Assembly (NCBI GenBank): GCA_030295235.1
Contig: AP026142.1
Location: 558,001 to 622,000, forward strand
Direction: 5' to 3'
DNA: 64,000 nucleotides
DNA from: Fistulifera solaris
Taxonomy: Eukaryota; Bacillariophyta; Bacillariophyceae; Naviculales; Stauroneidaceae
Shown here: positions 1 to 10,142 of the stretch, one piece after another
Numbering within the stretch: the stretch's first letter is position 1
Layout: every line of letters begins with the position of its first letter
The notes under the pieces: model-generated
What the model saw: only the letters and a program-made list of their open reading frames with translations
What the model was told of the DNA's origin: nothing
Databases searched by the model: none
Program-made: the position numbers and the translations under genes

Positions 1-9
1 CCCAATAAT

Positions 10-1793
10 ATGAGAACCACGGCGTCCTATTTTCGCGAATCTGACGAGTCCGAGAGTGCTGCTTCGTATTTTTCCTTTTGGCTGACACACTGACACCGCA
101 ACAACTCCCTGCTTGGCTTTCGATTCCGCAAAGTCATCTCGCGGAAACGAACATGAAGGCACTACAATCGGAAATGAGAGAATCGTCCTATTTTACGGAA
201 ACGGAATCACGAAAATTGATGCTGGCGATCGAAGACGCGGCTGCCGGAGATCGCAGTAAAGTGGCCGGTGCGGCGGAGTTTTGTTTGTTGCTGCAAGAAA
301 CGGTAGAAATTGGTTTCAATGCGTTGGTGGCGGCCTGTTATCACTACTGTTCGTGTGTGACTGCACGAAAGCGTGTCAGTGGGTGGTATTTAGATGATTC
401 GCATGAGCATTTGCATTCGTACGGCGCACATGTTATGAAGATTTCGGAAGATACGGACCGCTTGAAGCGGTTGGAGATGGTAGCTGCGACTGTGACATCG
501 TCCGAGCCAGCGGATCGCGTACGGCCGGATTCCAAAGATGCTGAGAATTTAAGGAAGCTACTGCTATCGGAAACACATGATTGGAGAGCACTGGCAATCC
601 GATCAGGGGCTTGCTTGTATCGTCTTCGCGGCATTTTAAAGTCTCCGGTGGAAGGAGATCGAAGGACACGAGTAGCGGCGCGTACCGCACGGGAAGCACT
701 CAGTATTTATGCTCCTTTATCGAGTCGTCTGGGTCTTCACAAGCTCAAAAATGAGTTGGAAGGAGATGCCTTTCGAATCCTTTATCCGCGTCAGTTCGCC
801 GCTGTAAACTCCTTGGCACACGAAACCATTGGTGGTGACAATGATGTCGGGCAGAACATGAAGCAGCTTTTGGCGGAAGTGCAACAAGAAATGACCACCA
901 TGCTGGAGAATGACGAAGAATTCAGCAAACTTGTGGAAAACTTTAGTGTCACTGCTCGAGTCAAGGAGCCATTTTCCATGTGGAAGAAGATGTTGCGTGA
1001 CGGATACAAGCATGTGCTTCAAGTTCCGGATGCATTGGCTTTACGAATCATCGTTGATGCAAAGAAGCTAACTCCAGATGAACCGGCTGAAGTAACGCGA
1101 GCTCGCGATCGGGCACTTTGTTACTATGCTGAGAGGCTTTGCGCAGCACGCTGGAAGCCCGCACCTGATAACCCAAGATTCAAGGACTACATCAAGTCTC
1201 CCAAGCGTAACGGATACCAGAGCTTGCATTACACAGCGCACACCGAGTTCCGCGGTCAGATGTGGAGCTTGGAGATTCAAGTGCGGTCAGGTGAAATGCA
1301 CAAGGTGGCCGAGTTTGGTCTTGCGAGTCATTGGGACTACAAGATTGCAAAAGGTTCGGAAAGCAATTTCGACGTCTCCGTTGAGATGACTGGGAATTAT
1401 TTCAAGAATGTCAAGCAATGGCACTGGGAGCAACACGGTGGCTCTGTCAAAGTCGATGCCAGTCCAGCATCCTCCGAGCCCGTAACAATGTCGGATATTT
1501 GGCAGAGCCGTCGTCGTGTCGATAGAATACGAGAACGAACAGCCAAGCTAGAACCTTATTTGCAAGCAATGACTGCAGCGCAAGAGAATTTGGCTCGCGA
1601 GCAAGTCTTTGTCTTCTTTGGTTCGAAACTGATGGCTCTTCCGGCTGGGTCTTGTGTGTTGGATGCAATTCGTAGTGTCAACCCTGCTCGTGTCCACGAA
1701 GAAGACTTGGTGTTGAACGGATCTTCGACTTCTCTGACGCATTTGCTTAGCAATGGTGATGTCCTGTCTGTTGTGCAAGAGGCTCGAGTTTAA
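10..1793 (+). CDS. RSH: RelA/SpoT homologue (plastid-type RSH), synthetase-type
   Basis: Makes the alarmone (p)ppGpp from GTP/GDP and ATP; diatom and plant RSH proteins act in the plastid. From about 300 residues in, the RelA/SpoT synthetase domain shows the D-ALRIIVD strand and the signature YIKSPKRNGYQSLH, followed by EIQVRS and HWDYK. A TGS-like domain (VFVFFGSKLMALPAG) ends the protein. The N-terminal HD hydrolase region is recognisable (AENLRKLLL) but the usual ADRLHNMRT is GACLYRLRG and no HD doublet is seen, so hydrolase activity is probably lost. The long frame opens at 78 without an ATG. An ATG at 10 reads into it if one base is missing in the T-run at 76-79, so I start there. A plastid leader may lie left of the window. 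Family certain; N-terminus uncertain. Confidence 0.9.
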
Positions 1794-1918
1794 TGTTCCA
1801 TTTGGAAAGTGTACAAAACACAACTGTTTGAATTGAGAAAAATAGCCGTATTACTAGATCATATTTTTGTTTCAAAGGAAGCCTAGCGTATCTACATTTT
1901 ATTAAGATTGTATTTGTG

Positions 1919-3011
1919 TTATCGATTCTTCCGAACAAACATGTGATATCGTTTTCGAAACAATTTATCATCTTCAAAGATGAGCGACTTTGCATCGAGA
2001 TTGTACCCTTGGTTTTGTGCTGCTTGCGTCCAAAACTCTTTCGATACACCGCCCCAATCAAACGTAGCTTCACAAAATCTGAACAATAAAAGTGAGATTT
2101 AAGCGCATTGTATTTGTCAAGTTAAAGGGTGCTCACAAAAACCAACTTACGGATACGATACGTGTTCTACAATAATGGGTGCACCCTTTTTGGCCACACG
2201 GACCATTTCGGCGAACCATTGTGCAAACCATCGATCTTGTCGATGTTGCGCATCTCGTTTTGCTTCATGGCTTCTGTGTCACCATTTTCGGCCTTTTTAC
2301 ACAAGGTCAAATAAGCATTCAATGGGTCACCGGTGGGATGCCATTCCAAGGGATCCGACAAGGGAGGAATGTAGGACGCAAAGACCAAATCAAACGACTC
2401 GGAGGGTACAAACGAGAGCTGCGTCGAATCTGCCTGACAAATTGTACCTAGTTTTCCCCCCGCCGGTAAATACTTCTGTTTCCCGAGGGCGGTCGCTACT
2501 TGCACCGATCCCGACGAACGATCGTTGCCGTACACGGTGATGTTATGAATTTGTTTCACTTCTTTCAATATATCCAAAACCATGTGCACCTGCAGTCCTT
2601 CTCCCAGTGCACTTTCGTATATCCAACTGTTATCCGTCAAATGCGGTGCATACTGTCGGGCAATCCAATCGTGCATTCCCTTTTTGACTTCGGCATACGA
2701 ATGTCCCCAATCATCCAATTCCATGTGTCGAAATGTTTTCATGAATCGTGTTAGGTTGGATATTATTTGCGAGCTGTGATCGGGGAACATGGAATGTGTC
2801 GGTGGTTGTTGGTCTGCGTCAAACGTGCAGGGGCAGGCATATTGCAAGGAAACATCGTCAGTGTGGATGAGAAGGGGACTGTCCCCGGTTTGAAAACAGG
2901 AATGTGGGTCGACGGATGGTGTGTCGTTTGTAGGTTTATTTCCCTGATTATTATTGTTAGAAACTGGCTTTTTGTTGTCATCTGGAATGACTGGCACCTT
3001 ATCATCATCAC

Positions 3012-3050
<39 letters not shown>

Positions 3051-3192
3051 CGTCATTCTTCTTCGGGTCGTCGTCGTCGTCGTCATTCGTGGGAAGCTTT
3101 TCGTCCTCCGATCCTTCTGGAGTAATTTTTCGATTCCATTTGAAAGCAAATAAAGCCAGTATCACCAAAGAAGTAAACAAAGGCGTCGCCAT
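1919..3192 (-). CDS. Membrane-anchored SAM-dependent methyltransferase-like protein
   Basis: Residues 4-18 form a hydrophobic segment ending KWNRK, a likely type II anchor. A low-complexity Asp/Asn linker encoded by GTT-type triplets follows, then a Rossmann-like methyltransferase domain: ESALGEGLQ (glycine-rich SAM loop position), NITVYGNDRS (acidic strand end), and SFDLVFASYIPPL (motif IV-like). An intron at 2079-2150 (GTAAGT...TTCAG on the minus strand) joins IIVEHVSYP to FCEATFDWGGVSKEFW; the stop is at 1919-1921. Near 2225-2245 the frame changes by one base between NIDKID and WFAQWFAEM, so one indel lies there. A further Asn-rich frame upstream (ATG at 3398) carries acidic text ending next to the 3192 ATG in another frame. 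It may be the true cytosolic N-terminus. Substrate unknown. Confidence 0.72.
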
Positions 3193-3826
3193 TGTTTGCG
3201 AGGACCTGGGTTGTTCCGTGAACGTGCTACCGGCGCCGTGGGTCGCAATAAACCCGCTTGTTCGAAACCGTCGTCATAATCACTCAATTCATCATCGTCG
3301 TGTTCCTCTTCAATTTCTAAATAAAAGGGATTGACGTGTCCATTCGTATTATTATTATTATTATTATTGTTGTTGTTGTTGCTGTTCTTGTTCGTCATGT
3401 TATGTTGTGTTATGTATGAAATAGTAAGTCCGGCAAGGAATGCAAGAACCACAATAACCAGCACAACTCCTCGCGATGCGGCGAAATAATAATAAAAAGG
3501 CGCAAAAACGTTTTTCGTCGTCGTTCATCGATATATCGATCCGTTGAACGCGTGTGGACGGACGCACGTGTGGAGGCAGATTCCATGCACTCTACGATCA
3601 AATAGTAGGCGCAGATTCATGGGCCCCGTGTTTTAGGTATAAAACGCAAAAGCAGCCGGAGTGACATGGAGGTTCCTAGAGTGATGTGAAATGTACAATG
3701 ATTCTTCATTCATTCCGCGAGGATCGAGGGATCGCGATATACGTACCAGTACGGCGGCCATAAACAAAACGATTTCTTCCATTAATCATTTCATGGATGA
3801 AAGTGAAATACAATAACGTTAAAACC

Positions 3827-4783
3827 ATGTCCTCCTCCATCATTATTACACTGACATCATTGATGCAACCCGATCACACGGCCGTCGTGACGGGCGCCTC
3901 GTCGGGTATTGGTCGGGCCGCGTGTCTCCGTTTCGCGCAAGCGGGGATGCACGTATGGATGATTGACAATGATGCTGACGAATTAATGTTGGCGCAAAGT
4001 TTGGTCAAAAGTCATCAAGCCAATGAGACACAACAAATCATTTCGGCGGAAGTCATCGATGTTGCGAGTGCGTCGGCGATGAAGCAATTGGCGGAACAAG
4101 TATTTGCGGCTGGAAACGGGTGTCATGTTTTATTCAACAATGCGGGCATCGGGCTTGGTGGGGGTGCTTTGACCGACATTGAACAAGTTCATCATACGAT
4201 GAATGTTAATATGTACGGTCCCATTCACGGATGTTTGGCGTTTGTCCCGAAGATGCAAGCATCGGGACAGCCGGGGATCGTCATCAATACTGGATCCAAG
4301 CAGGGGATTACCATGCCGCCCGGCAATCTGACGTACAATATGAGCAAGGCCGCACTCAAATGTTATACCGAAGGACTCGAACATGAATTCATGAAAGCAC
4401 GCTATGAACATGGTGGGAAATTGCGAGCGGTTTTGTTGATTCCCGGATGGGTCAATACGAGTATTTTGCTCAAAGCGGAACGAGCGAAAGCTCACGCCAA
4501 AGGCGAATCGTACGATCCGGCACAAGCCTTCTTTCACGAAACCAAACCACAAGCGGGAGCGTGGATGCCGTCTCAAGTCATTGACTTTCTGCAACAAGAG
4601 TTGGAGGAAGACAAGTTTTATATATTGTGTCCGGACAATGATGTTGATCGGGAAACCGACAATCTGCGCATGATATGGACCATGAATGACATTGTCCAAG
4701 ACAGACCGCCCTTGTCGCGATGGCATCCGGATTATAAAGACAAGTTTGATGCGTTTGTTCAGGAACAGAAGCAAAAGAAGTGA
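3827..4783 (+). CDS. Short-chain dehydrogenase/reductase (SDR)
   Basis: A classical NAD(P)-dependent SDR of about 318 residues. The Rossmann dinucleotide loop TGASSGIG lies near the N-terminus, NNAG marks strand 4, and the catalytic set is a Ser in NTGSKQG with Y-x-x-x-K in YNMSK. Substrate cannot be read from sequence. The acidic residue after the second strand (MIDNDAD) favours NAD over NADP; this is inference. I start at the ATG at 3827 (MSSS). An in-frame ATG at 3797 would add ten residues with no targeting character. No intron is needed and the frame is intact. It is divergent from the methyltransferase gene; the roughly 630 bases between them contain an A/T-rich TATAAAA-like stretch near 3640. 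Confidence 0.88.
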   Translation: MSSSIIITLTSLMQPDHTAVVTGASSGIGRAACLRFAQAGMHVWMIDNDADELMLAQSLVKSHQANETQQIISAEVIDVASASAMKQLAEQVFAAGNGCHVLFNNAGIGLGGGALTDIEQVHHTMNVNMYGPIHGCLAFVPKMQASGQPGIVINTGSKQGITMPPGNLTYNMSKAALKCYTEGLEHEFMKARYEHGGKLRAVLLIPGWVNTSILLKAERAKAHAKGESYDPAQAFFHETKPQAGAWMPSQVIDFLQQELEEDKFYILCPDNDVDRETDNLRMIWTMNDIVQDRPPLSRWHPDYKDKFDAFVQEQKQKK

Positions 4784-4999
4784 AGTGTGAGTAAGGAAAG
4801 TTAAATGAAAACAGAATCATGCAACTACGTAGACAGCCTTGTAGAAAAAAGTGAATAGAAAGCAATTTGATTTATTCAAAGTGTCGTCAGCCCCTGCTTT
4901 ATTTTTTTTTGAAATTGGTCGAGGCAATTGCTCACTCTACAGTTGATCGAAGACGCTTTACAAGACAAAAAAGTCATACGCGCAAGAATATTTCACGCA

Positions 5000-6133
5000 T
5001 CAAGCATGCCATCGTAGGGCTTCTTCATGTCGAAAGCAATCGGGACAGCATCTCGTGTCACTTTGTGCCCCACAATCTCTACAGGAGGCAGCATGCATAC
5101 AAGAGGGATAGAAACACTGCGTTCGACAAAGAATGCCACCCGAACAGTCTATGCGCGTCTTTCCCAAACAATCCACTCGAGATGCCACCATCCCGCGACA
5201 GAGTCCGGCGGGTGCAAATACACCAAATTCACGACAATTTGTACAATGGATTGCCAGAGCATGTTTGAAATCTTCGTGTTGAACTGACTCTTCGTCACTG
5301 TCATCACCGTCTACGCTTGGTGCTGTGTGGCCTGGAATCAACAATTCGGGGACCAACGGCGGAAAGCAAGGTGGATGGTCGGTGCGAGCACGCTTGCGCT
5401 GTGGTTCCAGGGAAGGTGTGTAGGTTAGCATATTTTTCAAAGCTCCTTGCGCAGCTTCTTGCGGCACGGGATATGACATTTCCGTCAACAACAGTGTCCT
5501 CCGTTCTGTCACACGACACAGGGGACAAATCAAATCACGTGGTAGGTTGGGAGCGCACTTGACAAAATACTCATCCAACACGAGTATTTCCCGAGGACTG
5601 ACGGCAATTTGTAACACAGAGTCCAGTTTGCTTTCTTTTTGTGTCGACGACCGCGGTTTGCGGGGAATCTTGAAACGGCACGTCTCACAATTCTGCTTTC
5701 CTCTCCCACAGGGAACGTGCCGTACATCATCGATTGGTAAAGGGAGGATGTGACGGCCAAATTTTCCCGAAAACACAACGGCGGCTTCTTTCGGGATACT
5801 TTTACAAACACGAAGACACCTCACGAGCGAGTCCAGAGGAGATTGTTTGTTGCTAGACTTAAAGTAATTCAAGAAGACATCAGCGTCGTCATGACTAGCA
5901 TCCATCCATTTTCGATCCACATTTCCAGGTATGAGAAACAAATTACGATCTCGGAACTCTTTTCGCAGCCATGAAGTACAGTCCGAGGGAAGTAATTCTT
6001 CGTCAATTCGTGAAGCGACGATCGTGCTGACAAGTCGACACGAGAGCATTTCTTGTAATCGAAGAAAAGCGACAACTCGTCCCCACGGAAGGGACTCTGT
6101 GTCGACCGAATGTGGTCGATTAACGGATTTCAT
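5000..6133 (-). CDS. Cys-rich hypothetical protein, possible zinc binding
   Basis: An intact 377-residue frame with no family I can name. The N-terminal 60 residues (WGRVVAFLRLQEMLSCRLVS) resemble the short helical pattern of F-box proteins, where a helix precedes CRLVS. This is only suggestive. Three Cys clusters follow: CGRGKQNCETC near residue 140, CPLCRVTE near 205, and a C-terminal block with CTNCREF, CRTQC, CRDCGAQ and CCPDC. Paired C-x2-C units of this kind usually bind zinc. A basic stretch (RKRARTDH) near 245 could be a nuclear signal. A nuclear or ubiquitin-ligase adaptor role is speculation. Confidence 0.7.
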   Translation of the reverse strand: MKSVNRPHSVDTESLPWGRVVAFLRLQEMLSCRLVSTIVASRIDEELLPSDCTSWLRKEFRDRNLFLIPGNVDRKWMDASHDDADVFLNYFKSSNKQSPLDSLVRCLRVCKSIPKEAAVVFSGKFGRHILPLPIDDVRHVPCGRGKQNCETCRFKIPRKPRSSTQKESKLDSVLQIAVSPREILVLDEYFVKCAPNLPRDLICPLCRVTERRTLLLTEMSYPVPQEAAQGALKNMLTYTPSLEPQRKRARTDHPPCFPPLVPELLIPGHTAPSVDGDDSDEESVQHEDFKHALAIHCTNCREFGVFAPAGLCRGMVASRVDCLGKTRIDCSGGILCRTQCFYPSCMHAASCRDCGAQSDTRCCPDCFRHEEALRWHA

Positions 6134-6235
6134 GATCCTCGATCCTTGATTTATTTAGCTAGAGGAAAGCAGAATGAAAGGAGACGGCCAAGGGTCGCAA
6201 GGGGCAAGGGCAACATCGCATCATCATGGTCGACC

Positions 6236-6390
6236 GGAGGTACGGTACCGGGTACCGGGTACCGGTACCGGTATAAGTACCTGGTACCGGTACTTGTACA
6301 AGTCGTTTCATTACCTTAACAACCTTAACCCTTGCGCTGTACTGCCATTTCGGGACTGAAATCGAATTGAGTACCGGTACCAGGTAGCAT
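6236..6390. repeat. GGTACC palindrome cluster
   Basis: Overlapping GGTACC/CCGGTACC units fill about 6238-6300 (alternating ggtacc and ggtacc-gg with tacttgtaca), with another copy near 6370-6386. The block lies between two tail/head ends of minus-strand genes, 6134-6617, in which I see no gene. Smaller clusters of the same motif recur elsewhere in the window, always outside coding exons. Confidence 0.75.
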
Positions 6391-6617
6391 CAATATCAAT
6401 CTCAAAATGCCCTTAATTTCTTAATTACTTCGTATTTGGCATTATAACTATTACATATGTGCTGCCAATTCAACTCTTTAAAGTGATCAAAATAGAATAT
6501 CAAATGGTCCTCGTTGCACTTCTGTCGCGCACTGAAGACTCCGATTTTGCACAAAAGCGTCACATCTGCGACCGTCAAGTTCAATGCCCGTGCGCTAATT
6601 ATCAGCTACACTAAAGT

Positions 6618-7937
6618 TCAATGAATCAAATTGTTCTTCAAAAGAGGGAAATCATTCCATGAAAACTCTTCTTGGGAATGAATATGATCCGTCAAAGTTG
6701 TTACGCCGGACTGAGCGTCAGCCTCCGAATCCATGAATGGCGCAGTAGGGGCTGAAGGAGCCGCCATTTCCATGTCAGACTTTGCAGGAGTTCTTTCACA
6801 AAGAGGTGACACGATACGCTGTTCTCCGTCCCATGTCTGCTGGATTTGCTCCATTGGAAATTCTCGACATGGAAGAGCCATTCGTTGCCCCGGGTAAGTG
6901 ACATTTCGATTGTTAGGGCACTCAGCGAGTGACGAGAATGTTACTTGCTGCATTCCCATAGACCCTCCAGTGATCTGACTTTGCTGCAAGCCTTGAGGAT
7001 AGAGTGCTGAAGTCGCATTAAAAATTGTCGTGTCCGACGATGGCTGCCAGGCCAGCACCTGTGTGTAGTTTTGACTCTGCGGAAACAATACCAGTGGCGC
7101 CGTTTGGTTAGGACACATGGTGGGCACGGCGCCGCTACTGACTTGTCTATGAAGGTAGATATTCCCCAGCTGGGACCCAAAGGTCTGCGGAGATATCTGC
7201 AATCCCTGACAAGGAATCATCGTTGCGTTCCTAGGCTGGTACAAAGTCTGGTCGTTCAGGGGCGGAAGAAACATTATCGGTTCCTGTCCGACATCGTTAC
7301 TTTGCATCGGCATGGAAACTCGGCGAATCATCGATATCCCGACTTGATTGTTTCCCTGGAGCTGCTGCTGTGTCTGAGCATATGTGCTTACTCCAGTGGA
7401 CGGATGAATTGCGAGGTTCTCGTTTGCACAGTGCAGATGGATCGGAGAGCTGTTTTGTTGATAGGTGAAATGCAAGCTGCAGCAACTTTTTGCGCTCAGT
7501 TGCAAATGTTTCCAAATGGTAAGCTCGCGATCAAACTTGATCTTCTCGACATGAGCACGTTGCATAAAGAGCACTTTCAGCGATGGTGAAATGCACTTCC
7601 ATTTTCTGGCAATAGCCGTCGCCAGGCCTTTGAAACCCATCTTTACGCTCGGTTCTTGAGAATTTTTTAACTTGATGAGATTTTTGGTGTCACTTCGATC
7701 GATGACGAGCGTTGCGAGATCCTGGCTATTTAAGGTATCGAGACTCAATAATTTGCGATCCCCGGCTTGAATGCGAGCGCGGGCTAGTTGAAAGAAGATG
7801 TTGTAGGCGCTGAGAGGACGCTTGGGACGCCCGTCTGATTTCTTTCTTTTCTTTCTAGCGGAGACTTTCTCATCCTGAGAAAAAGAGGTTTTATTTGACA
7901 TCACGGGGTCAATAGGTGAGACAGGATGCAATGTCAC
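6618..7937 (-). CDS. HMG-box DNA-binding protein
   Basis: A 439-residue protein with an HMG box near residues 35-140. A basic patch KKRKKSDGRPKRP precedes LSAYNIFFQLARARI, the canonical helix-1 text. KGLATAIARKWK then corresponds to helix 2 and VLFMQRAHVEKIKFDREL to helix 3. A stretch of about 50 residues is inserted between helices 1 and 2, longer than in typical boxes. The remaining 300 residues are Gln/Ser/Pro-rich with no domain I recognise, as in many diatom HMG transcription factors. An ATG thirteen codons in (MSNKTSF) is an alternative start. The nuclear role in DNA bending or transcription is family knowledge; targets are unknown. Confidence 0.85.
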   Translation of the reverse strand: MTLHPVSPIDPVMSNKTSFSQDEKVSARKKRKKSDGRPKRPLSAYNIFFQLARARIQAGDRKLLSLDTLNSQDLATLVIDRSDTKNLIKLKNSQEPSVKMGFKGLATAIARKWKCISPSLKVLFMQRAHVEKIKFDRELTIWKHLQLSAKSCCSLHFTYQQNSSPIHLHCANENLAIHPSTGVSTYAQTQQQLQGNNQVGISMIRRVSMPMQSNDVGQEPIMFLPPLNDQTLYQPRNATMIPCQGLQISPQTFGSQLGNIYLHRQVSSGAVPTMCPNQTAPLVLFPQSQNYTQVLAWQPSSDTTIFNATSALYPQGLQQSQITGGSMGMQQVTFSSLAECPNNRNVTYPGQRMALPCREFPMEQIQQTWDGEQRIVSPLCERTPAKSDMEMAAPSAPTAPFMDSEADAQSGVTTLTDHIHSQEEFSWNDFPLLKNNLIH

Positions 7938-9493
7938 AATGTATTGCGGAGGAAGATTCGTGTAAATACGGAGCGCTATATTTTTCGTCTTCGTCTTCGT
8001 CGCAAGGGAGGTGCGGGAATGGGAAAATTTAAATACGGCGCAGTCTACAATGAAGTATCTTCTTGTCTAGGTTAACTTTTTCAATGGAAGCAACGCGTCT
8101 GGAAAATGAATGGATTGCAACTGACGATTTCAACGAAAATGAAATGATTTTCTCCGCCCGCATTTGACATGGTAAGTTAGTTCTTCTGACTTATTACCAC
8201 TACCTGGTACCATGTAGGCTGATGATTCACTTTCTCTTGTCTCTCCGTTCGTGGCGGTTCTCTGTCGGTGGCTGGTGGCCAAGGGCCAAGTGACCAAAGT
8301 GCTACTTCTACATTAATGTCGTCCGGAAGACCTGGGACTTGTTCGATCGCACCCCATTCTACAGTTTGCTAGATATGGAATATGGACGAGTCCGGTGATA
8401 ACAAGGGAAACAAAAATAATAGAAAGTGAGAACAAAACTTCTTGAAATCTTTGCGGACGTTCCGTATCATCGATAAGAGTTTAAATGCTCTTGTACATAG
8501 CTACTTTAGTTCGGTCCACTATAATCACTTCATTTTTCTTCTGGGGTCACTAGTCACTACTGCTACTACGTACTTTAACATGACAATTGACGACGATGAC
8601 ACGATGATTCATAATTCGTGACTTGTTACCTGTTACTCGTATTGCTCCGGAGTACTTGTTACGGAGTACATGGTACTTTTCAATTTTCAATTCAAGATTG
8701 GTCAACCGCTGACGCGCTGATGCTGCAAGCTCCAAGTAGCGAGCAAAGAGCACAGAGACAAGAGACATAGTGGAGTCGGAGGTCGGAGTCGGAGCGCTTG
8801 AGGGTTGAGGGGTTAATGGTGAATGGGGTGAAAGGTGAAATAATGACCTCTTAGAGGTTCTTGTTTTATTGTTTTTTCTTAAAGTTTCGGCTCATGGATT
8901 CTTCCAAAACTGCACAGAGAACGAATAATGTCGAAACTATGTACAAATAGCCGTTTTCAAATGTGTACACATAGCCTATAGTTCAAGATGGTTTTTTGAC
9001 GACTCGAGACTCAAGAAGTTGACCGCGGATACCTGATTCTTGATTGTGGATAATTCACGGTTTAGAAAGTCCTTAGGGTGTACTCCTTATCAGATGTATA
9101 AAGTGTAAATGGACATGGTAGATGGTACTATATCACAATCAAGTTCAGAGTTCAAATTCAGAATTCAGAATACAAAAACTCACTTAATACTGTGTTCTGT
9201 GTTCTCTTTCGATTGGCCTAAACTCCATAATATTCGTCAGTGCCTTACAAATTCTGTCACTGAAACATTGAAACACAGATCCTCAGAAGAGTCGCCGTCG
9301 CGTCGCTCATGAGTCGTCGTCATGAGACATGAGACGATTTTCGCCTTGCCATCATCATTCTTGCTTTTACCCCGGAGTATGTTTTTTTTTGCGTGAATGA
9401 GGAACAAGCGGAACGTGCTTTCGTCCTGATCCTTTTGTTCGTTTATTCATTCAGTCATTCCTTCATTCTGTAGCTGCTCGCGCTCATCATACC
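7938..9493. other. Gene-free intergenic region, about 1.5 kb
   Basis: No frame here longer than about 70 codons has protein-like composition. The region holds several copies of a short tACGGAGTAc/gTACTCCGTAc-type motif near 8650-8670, one GGTACC near 8209, and TA-rich stretches. It separates the HMG-box gene from the broken MORN gene and probably contains both promoters. I see no RNA gene in it. Confidence 0.5.
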
Positions 9494-9538
9494 TTGTCGA
9501 CTCTCTCCAGCTTTCACACGTTCCGAGAATCATCCACC

Positions 9539-10105
9539 ATGGCGTGTCATTATTCAGCTCCCATCATGAGAGACCTCCGAATACCGGCAACGTTTACACG
9601 GGGTCGTTTGGTCAATCTGGGCAACGACACGGACAGAGAGAGCTGTAATGGGATAAATGGTGATTTTATTATGGGTAACTTTGTCCATGGGATGAGGGAA
9701 GGGCACGGAACGCTGGTATTTGCCACCGAGTCCGGTGATGGAGGTGAATACGTTGGAGAATGACAGGCTCATGTACGTTGGGGAGTACAAAGCTGGAAAA
9801 CGCAACAGTAAAGGCCGTTTCTATCACGCCATCACGCCAATGGTGATCTGCATGTCGGTTCCTGGTTCAACAATATAATGCATGGCCTAGGACGATATTA
9901 TTTCGCCAATGGGCTGCAGTTTCACGGCACATTTGTACGAAACAAACGAATTGGAAAAGGAAAGTTGCAACGAGAAGATGGGACAGTCGAAATATTTCTG
10001 TACATTAGCAATGAACGAGTAGGGCAAGGCGTTCGATGGTCCGCCGACCGAAACAAGGCTTGGAGGCTATGGACAAAGACGTATCCAGACATTGTAAGGA
10101 ACTAA
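9539..10105 (+). pseudogene. MORN-repeat protein gene, frame-disrupted
   Basis: MORN units (GxYxGxxxxGxxxGxGxxxxxxG) are clear: GNFVHGMREGHGTLVF, then YVGEYKAGKRNSKGRF, then GSWFNNIMHGLGRYYFANG, then GTFVRNKRIGKGKLQ. The protein ends with GVRWSADRNKAWRLW, a tail common in diatom MORN proteins. The first part (9539-9763) and the last part (9878-10105) share a frame, and the middle is shifted. The second shift coincides with an exact 8-base tandem duplication (atcacgcc twice, about 9823-9838); a single copy would restore HANGDLHVG. The other shift lies around 9755-9775. The ATG at 9539 sits in a good context (accATGg). MORN proteins bind lipid or cytoskeletal partners. It could be an active gene with assembly errors. 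Confidence 0.7.
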
Positions 10106-10142
10106 AATCATCACATCATGTAATACTCAATTCCCAATCCTA

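Noticed and set aside
6402-6584. 60-codon frame on the minus strand
   Set aside because: Short, no conserved motif, and adjacent to GGTACC repeats; treated as chance.
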